From: Pilaira anomala
Taxonomy: Eukaryota; Mucoromycota; Mucoromycetes; Mucorales; Mucoraceae
Assembly: GCA_025716855.1 (NCBI GenBank)
Contig: JAIXMQ010000074.1
Location: 61,938-125,937 of the forward strand
Length of the DNA stretch: 64,000 nt
Reading direction: 5' to 3'
Part shown: positions 58,239-64,000 of the stretch, in pieces
How the letters are laid out: every line of letters begins with the position of its first letter
Position numbering within the stretch: the first letter of the stretch is position 1
Translations under genes and position numbers: made by a program
Notes under the pieces: generated by a model
The model's input: only the letters and a program-made list of their open reading frames with translations
Told to the model about the DNA's origin: nothing
Databases searched by the model: none

Positions 58239-60041
58239 TATGTTTCTTGAAAAATACTAATAAAAAGCGAGTTTTCTCTTTTATAAAAATATAAATAATT
58301 GTTTTTTATTTATTTATTTATTTACATACAACAAGAGGTTTTAATATTTACTATTTACTGTTCTGCTAAATACTTGAACTATAAGTTAAAAAGGAAAAGG
58401 AAGAAAGAAGAAGAAGAAAAAAGTTACAAAAGGGCTAAAAAAAACTAAAATAAAAAAAGTGTATAAGCCCCGCTGTGGTACTTTCTCGTACACAAAAGGT
58501 TTTTATTGATTTACCGATAAATTATTGTAATATGCATTTATTCTCTCTATTTCTCAGTTGCTTAAAGCATTAATGGTGCTAGTAGTGCTAAAAGAACCGA
58601 TCAACTACTTGTATTCAAACATTACTTATTTTTACCATCGGTTAGTATACCACTCAATTAGATTAGATCATTGTGTCTATGGATTAGTAACCAGGAGCCT
58701 TATCTAATAAAAATAGATAAAAAATGTTTAACATCGATTGAAATTCTTTCCACGGTTCAATATTATTTAAGCATGTATATAGGATCGAAATTGAAAATTA
58801 ATACTCGTATTATCCCACTAAATTTCAGAGATATAATTACATCAGAATCTCCAGCAAATCTAGTTGTCATTTACGACTCCAGTTACCACTTAAATTATCA
58901 ACTTGCTGAGACATAACGAAAACGGTTGAAGCATCAGCTTTTCTTAATCCGTTTATATTAAACTTATTATCCTTTAAGATATACGCCCAACTATTCTTCC
59001 AAAATAATTAGTTATCCTAAACAAAAACCGAATTCAGCTTAAATAAATAGTTATTTTACATGAAGTAATTTGTTTCTGATAACCGACGACTTGCAAATAC
59101 TCCGAGTTGATAATGGATCAGTATAATTATTGATTAAGAGCAAAACTTTAATTTTTTTTAAGATACACTAACGTCTCATCCTCATTTTAAAGACTGTTGT
59201 CATGTATTTTTTATTTGTTAGGATTTTATATCTTCTGAGAATTCTGTAGAGAAACTTGTATCTATATACATCAAATTACATTTTGTATTATTAGAATAAG
59301 TCTTGGACCTCTCTTCAACGTTATGGGTCACCTTATCTATCTATTTTAATATTATACCCTGATTCAAAAAGAGTGCACTTGTTAGTTGATATAGCTTGCA
59401 TAACATCAGCATGGACGTGATGGGATTTTTTTTAAAAAAGGTTAGATACAAATGAGTATATTCTGGTAAAAAGCTACTGCAGCAATACATAAATATTCTA
59501 AAAAAAAAGCTCAAACAAGCGCTATTATAGTTACTACTGTTGTTGGATTTCGTTTAGTTGAACTGTTAGTGTCAGTAATAGTTTATAAAATTCAATGACT
59601 GGTCCAATTAAAACATGATGATGGTTATAAATAAAAGAAGTGATAAAACTCTAAGACACTTTGAAGAAAGAGTATTAATTGGCTATTTACCACATTAGTG
59701 TATTTATCGTGTTTTAATTCTTACTGAAATACTCAGCACGTTGGAAAAAAAAAGCTTTGACTCATTTGAAAACGAACTTTTTTATAAAAATGATAAGCAA
59801 GCAATGAACCATAAGAAATGGAATCTTCATCCAAAAGTGAATAATTAAAAGAAACCGATCTAAAGTTTTCTATGTTGAAAAAATATTATTTCGGTTTTCA
59901 AAATTGTCATTAATATCGCTATGCTCTCATCCGAAATATGCAGCTTGGTGTTAACATGGATATTTTAGTCTTACCACTCTACATACCTAGGAGTCAAAAT
60001 TTCATGATCTAAAACTTTTGAAAAAATGTGATTCAGTGTTA
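58239..60041. other. AT-rich region upstream of the fusion gene
   Basis: The first few hundred bases are the promoter of the minus-strand fusion gene, with A/G-rich sequence at 58390-58450. Further on there is AT-rich DNA with a minor 81-codon ORF at 58671-58916 (MCLWISNQEPYLIKI...) that has no recognised motif. It is probably decayed mobile DNA. Confidence 0.4.
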
Positions 60042-60199
60042 CTGTACCCACTCTATTAAAGGCTGAAAAAAATTTCGGACTTTCGTGGCCTTAAGTCGTA
60101 TCATGGCCTTATTTCTGACTCGAGAAAGTTAAATATGGCCAAATTATTCAGAGAATTGCGGTCTTAAATCGGAAACGGTCTTAAATAGAGCGGGTACTG
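60042..60199. mobile_element. Pogo/Tc1-like MITE, 158 bp, TA target duplication
   Basis: The left end CTGTACCCACTCTATTAAAG and the right end, read on the minus strand, CAGTACCCGCTCTATTTAAG form imperfect terminal inverted repeats (about 18 of 22 positions match). Both are bordered by TA (60040-60041 and 60200-60201). Inside, the motif GGYCTTAAxT recurs four times in direct orientation, giving a subterminal repeat structure. TIRs beginning CAGTA with TA duplication fit pogo/Fot1 elements. No coding capacity. Confidence 0.7.
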
Positions 60200-60346
60200 T
60201 AAAATTTTGAATATGTAATCGATTAAAATGATTCAGTGACACTGATAGTCGTTTAGTAATTATTTCACTAAATTATTAAGTATTTTGAAGTGTTTTTCCA
60301 TTACGGTGCGCACAATGGATAGATATAATATATAAAATAGTTTTTA

Positions 60347-60463
60347 TTAAAGAGGACTATCTTTAAGGATAAGATGATACCCAAGGCAATCGACAAGCTT
60401 GACTCTTTGTCGCTTCATAATTTCAAACAACTCTTCTTGTTGTGCTGCTCTTTCTAAAGACAT
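60347..60463 (-). CDS. Hypothetical 38-residue ORF
   Basis: The minus-strand ORF starts MSLERAAQQEELFEIMKRQR and ends LILKDSPL. The first half would form an amphipathic, charged helix; composition is unlike the surrounding AT-rich DNA and more like coding sequence. No family is recognised. It might be a small gene or the last piece of a spliced or degraded gene. Confidence 0.25.
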   Translation of the reverse strand: MSLERAAQQEELFEIMKRQRVKLVDCLGYHLILKDSPL

Positions 60464-60971
60464 TTGAGGAGGATGCGTGTTGTTTTGGATGGGAAAGAGG
60501 AAATAGGTAAAACTTAAAGAAATAAAAAGATAAAAAGAAAGTATTGTTAAAACTCTGCTACGATAGTTTTTATTGAGAAAGAAAGATATAAAATCAGACC
60601 AGGGGAAAACTATCTAAATGATGGTCATATTTATATGTTTTCTTTAGCGGAAACATACGGAAAGTGATATCAATTGATATCATAGAAGATGTATATAAAT
60701 ATGGTAAAGGTAAGTATGTTCATGATGATTATTGGTTATAAGTTATAATGATGATAATAAAGATGTGATGTAATTTGCTATGATATAATTTTGTTATGAT
60801 AATAATTTGATATGATATAATGTCTTCTTCCTGTGTTACATTCTAGATTCTTCTCAGTTATAATTACGCGTATCTATTGGCGAGTTACTTTGATCGGAAA
60901 TTCATGCAAGGTTAAACAAACTCTTGTTACTGTCACTTTCCATATATGACAACCTGTTATGTTATTTACCT

Positions 60972-62382
60972 ATGAGTAAGTAATGTGGTTTGCCTATGCC
61001 AGCATTAAACCATGATCTTGCTTTAATAATAATAATAATAAAATAATATATATATAATAACTACAATAATCACGTATTTATTTAGCTGTGTCTATAAGCA
61101 TCCTCAACAAAGCTAAATCTAAAAAGCGCGGAGGCTCTACTAAAGGTCGTGTGGTAATCCAAAGGGATCGTCAAAGGGCTGAGGCTGCTTTGAATCTGAA
61201 TTACTTTGACGCAGTTCCTACATATCCACCTGAAATTTTTCGTCGTCGTTTCAGAATGCGTCGTGAGCTATTCAATAGAATCGTAGAAGGTGTTGAAAAG
61301 CAGGATAGCTACTTCGAGCAAAGACAAGATGCACGTAAGGTCTGGGGGTTTACGGCCAGACAAAAATGTACTGCTGCTATCCGTCAGCTTGCATATGGTG
61401 TATCGCCTGATTCATATGACGAGTACTTGCAAATGGCAGAATCTACTGGAATGGAATCATTGAAGCGTTTCTGTAAGGCAGTCATTGATCATTTTGGAAA
61501 GGAATACCTTCGAAACCCTACTGCTGATGATCTCAAGACAATCTTGAAGGTAAACGAAGAAAGAGGTTTCCGGGGAATGCTAGGATCAATTGATTGCATG
61601 CATTGGGAATGGAAAAACTGCCCTACCAGCTGGCATGGTCAGTATACTGGTAAGGAAAAGTACCCAACAATCATTCTTGAAGCAGTAGCTACTCAAGATT
61701 TGTGGATCTGCTGGCATTGCTTTTTTGGTTTACCTGGTGCCCTTAATGATATCAATGTTTTGGATCGATCCTTCGTATTCAACGATTTTTATACTGGTGA
61801 AGCTCCAAAAGTATCATATGTGTTAAATGGTCATCAGTACGAGATGGGTTATTACCTGGGTGATGGTATTTATCCAAAGTATGCCAATTTGGTAAAAACC
61901 ATACCCAATCCTACGACATTAGAGGCGAAAAGGTATATTTTTATTCATTACAAAAATAACGAGAATGTTTTTAACGAACCATATTCAACTTGTAGAACTT
62001 TTCTTCAGCTCAGGAAGTGGTAAGAAAAGATGTCGAGCGTGCCTTTGGCGTTTTACAAGGAAGATTTAAGATATTGACGGCTCCAGCCAAATTGTGGGAT
62101 GAAAGGCAGCTGAAAAATGTCATGCTTGCTTGTGTCATTATTCATAACATGATAGTAGAAGATGAGAGAGATGTAGAGGGACTTGAAAACTTGTTTGAAT
62201 CTGAATGTACAATTGATGATTCAAACATTAATTCTGGTAGAAGCTCTTATGCAGCTGAAAACGAGCTGTACTTTCAAGCCTTCCATAAAAGAGACAGTGC
62301 AATGAGAGATGCCAGCAAACATCAAATGCTTCGTGATGATCTTGTTAGCCATCTGTGGATGCGTCAATCCCACCATCAATAA
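60972..62382 (+). pseudogene. PIF/Harbinger transposase, frameshifted
   Basis: A DDE transposase of the PIF/Harbinger type. The reading frame runs from about 61086; a plausible start is the four-base exon ATGA at 60972-60975 spliced (GTAAGT...TTTAG) to 61086. The N-terminal helical DNA-binding part includes RRRFRMRRELFNRIVEGV and AIRQLAYG. Catalytic residues are in GSIDCMHWEWKNCP, GALNDINVLDRS and RKDVERAFGVLQGRF. A 63-nt intron (61933-61995) appears to interrupt it as in relatives, but removal leaves the downstream part (from 61996) in a different frame, so one small indel or an odd splice is needed. The upstream frame would stop shortly after, at TGG TAA. Probably an inactive copy. The Myb-like partner gene lies convergently on the other strand. 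Confidence 0.8.
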
Positions 62383-62486
62383 TAATATATATATATATAT
62401 AAAATAAAAATATACATATATAAATATATATATTTTTTAACATTTTTTTCTCTTTTTATTTTATTTTTTAATTAAAAAATATCTAT
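62383..62486. other. AT-rich spacer between the two Harbinger genes
   Basis: This short convergent spacer, almost entirely A and T with (TA)n stretches, lies between the stops of the transposase and the Myb-like gene. Confidence 0.6.
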
Positions 62487-63665
62487 CTATAATTCATTAT
62501 CATCATCATTCTCCTCCAAATCAACAACTTCGGCATCGTCTTCCAAAACAACAACTTCAGGATCTTCTCCCAAAACAACAATCTCTCGCTCTTCACTTTC
62601 AGCCTCTTCTACAGTAGGCTGCTGTTCTTCATCTTCGCTTTCACCTTCCTCTTCCACCAAAGTTTCCTCTTCTTCTTCAACATCACCAGTAATATCTGCG
62701 ATGGATTCTTTATTAAGCCTATCGCATGCATCTTTTTTATGCTTACGCAACGTACGAAGGATATATAGATCAGTTTTTCCTGAAGTACTGATGCTTAACA
62801 TCTTCATGTCGAAAAAGCGACGCACCTGCTTTGCCTTCATAGCAGTCTTTCTCTTTTTTACTGCCTCTGCTTCTGCCTCTGCTTTCATCTTGCCATCCAA
62901 ATAGTGACCGAACCTTTCCAAGAAGCTGTCCATATTTCTTTTCTCGACCCTTTTATCTTCTTTAAGCTTTCTACGGCCATTCTCGGGGCGAGCAGGATGA
63001 GCAGCATCATCAGTTGAAGAAGAACCGCTTCCCTCAGGAGCTTGATAGTTAGAATAAACAACCAAGTCTCAGATTCATTCTTTTTCATCTCGCGAGGATA
63101 CCACTTAGGATGCTTTACCATGATCTCATAGCAATGCTCAAGGGTAAAATTTTCACCTACGGTTTCTTTTCCCTTCTTTGTAGGAGCAGTAACAGTCTTA
63201 CCGTTCTCCAATTCCACAATACGTTTACGATACAACTTCTTGGCTAATGCTATCTATAAGGGGTCGTAATTTTGTTAATGCATTACCCATTTTTATGTAC
63301 TTCATTAATAAAACATACTCTATCTTTGGGAACATATCCGCTTCCTAACTGGATGGATGCGGTATCAAGGCATCCAACGTATTTTGACACCTTTCTGTTG
63401 ATGATACCCCAACGATTTTTCAAGGAACCGCAATGCGGATATCATCAGGACCATTTCCCATGTTAAAAATGTCAGCTATGCTTCTCCAAAAAGCGGCTCC
63501 GTCTTGATTGTTTCCTCTATCTCCATCTTCGCTTATGCGTATGTAAGCGTTAACAAGCTTGATGTCTTCAGATTGACGGAAGTTCTTCTTGCCGGTTTTT
63601 CCTGACTGGAAGCTCTCAACATTATCGATGGGTGTAGAAGAAGATTGTTCAGTAGGAGTACTCAT
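62487..63665 (-). pseudogene. Harbinger accessory Myb/SANT-like DNA-binding gene, frameshifted
   Basis: This minus-strand gene is the usual second protein of PIF/Harbinger elements, which binds terminal repeats and recruits the transposase. The first part (MSTPTEQSSSTPI..., then EDIKLVNAYIRIS and GAAFWRSIADIFN) is the Myb/SANT-like start. The frame is lost near 63432 (one base short), after which SLKNRWGIINRKVSKYVG continues. An intron (GTATGT...TTATAG, about 63334-63253) follows. LEHCYEIMVKHPKWYPREM is then followed by another frame change near 63068 into DLVVYSNYQAPEGSG. The C-terminal part is basic, then a coiled region (KMKAEAEAEAVKKRKTAMKA) and a very acidic tail. Two separate frame breaks suggest inactivity. 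Confidence 0.7.
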
Positions 63666-64000
63666 TTGTAATATATTTAGAAACGAAGTAAAGAAGATTT
63701 AACAATGATTAGCTATTTTACATTACTTTTATTGCAGAGTTTAATTTTTTTTTTAATTAATTTATTTTTCATAAATCTTTCTAAAAACCGACGGTTGGGA
63801 GACCCTCTAATTTAACACGGTTGTACAATAAATTTGAGTTGTAAATTTTTTTTTAAAACCTAAAAACTAAAATCTCGGCTGGGGATGCTCTAATAATGTT
63901 ATAGTATTATTTAGTCTATATATCAGCTCTAATGTCTAGCGTGATATATGTCGTATTTGCGTCATCTCTACTTATAAATATAAGTAGATCAGGGTTATAA
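63666..64000. mobile_element. Right flank and possible right end of the Harbinger element
   Basis: There is no gene here. Near 63874-63890 the sequence CTCGGCTGGGGATGCTC, followed by TAA (63891-63893), looks like a Harbinger terminus with its three-base target duplication. I could not find the matching inverted terminus on the left side between 60.2 and 61.0 kb, so the boundary is tentative. Confidence 0.3.

Noticed and set aside
61892..61995. Alternative 104-nt intron that would restore the transposase frame
   Set aside because: It would delete the conserved VKTIPNP segment found in Harbinger transposases, so a frameshift is the better explanation.

Overview
The window is nuclear DNA of a fungus. 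It is AT-rich, has many short GT-AG introns (mostly 53-106 nt) and long poly(A)/poly(T) runs, and has compact gene neighbourhoods broken by AT-rich deserts. The gene set (MINDY deubiquitinase, TBC1D5-type GAP, ACBD5-like tail-anchored protein, ferric reductase, DIRS and PIF/Harbinger debris) best fits an early-diverging filamentous fungus, most likely Mucoromycota/Mucorales. That placement is inference from gene content and style. No tRNA, rRNA or CRISPR array was recognised.

Layout. 1-9.5 kb: elongation factor 2 (+) converges on a WD-repeat gene (-), which diverges from mitochondrial MutS homologue MSH1 (+). 11-13 kb: a ferric-reductase-type gene (-) whose upstream region carries two perfect iron-type GATA sites. 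13-19 kb: a desert with at least one TA-flanked inverted-repeat element. 19-25.1 kb: UTP21 (+), a small low-complexity gene (-) and an ACBP-domain tail-anchored gene (-). 25.1-30.4 kb: a second desert with a 227-bp-offset duplication, a hydrophobic ORF and a decayed DIRS-type reverse transcriptase. 30.4-46.7 kb: dense genes, namely MINDY (-), a CCCH zinc-finger gene (-), a PX-PB1 gene (-), an unrecognised seven-exon gene (+), serine racemase (-), GPI18 (-), mitochondrial intermediate peptidase (+) and a TBC1D5-type GAP (+). 46.7-58.2 kb: TUL1 RING ligase (-), CCT8 (+) and a 1542-residue fusion of a fatty acyl-CoA reductase with a PlsB-type acyltransferase whose motif-I histidine is serine (-). 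58.2-64 kb: mobile-element territory with a pogo-like MITE and a frameshifted PIF/Harbinger element (transposase + strand, Myb/SANT-like gene - strand).

Most genes are unlinked housekeeping functions: translation, folding, rRNA processing, mitochondrial DNA repair and import, GPI and lipid metabolism, endosome/Golgi ubiquitin and Rab control. There is no operon-like logic. Gene models were built by hand: each exon join keeps frame and uses GT-AG sites. Several terminal exons too short to stand out as ORFs were recovered this way: the ACBD5-like tail anchor, the MINDY MIU/CaaX exon, the TUL1 C-terminal exon and two 5' exons of the unknown gene.

The most noteworthy items are the reductase-acyltransferase fusion, the GATA sites upstream of the ferric reductase, the PX-PB1 protein without an SH3 domain, and the uncharacterised duplication near 26.5 kb.
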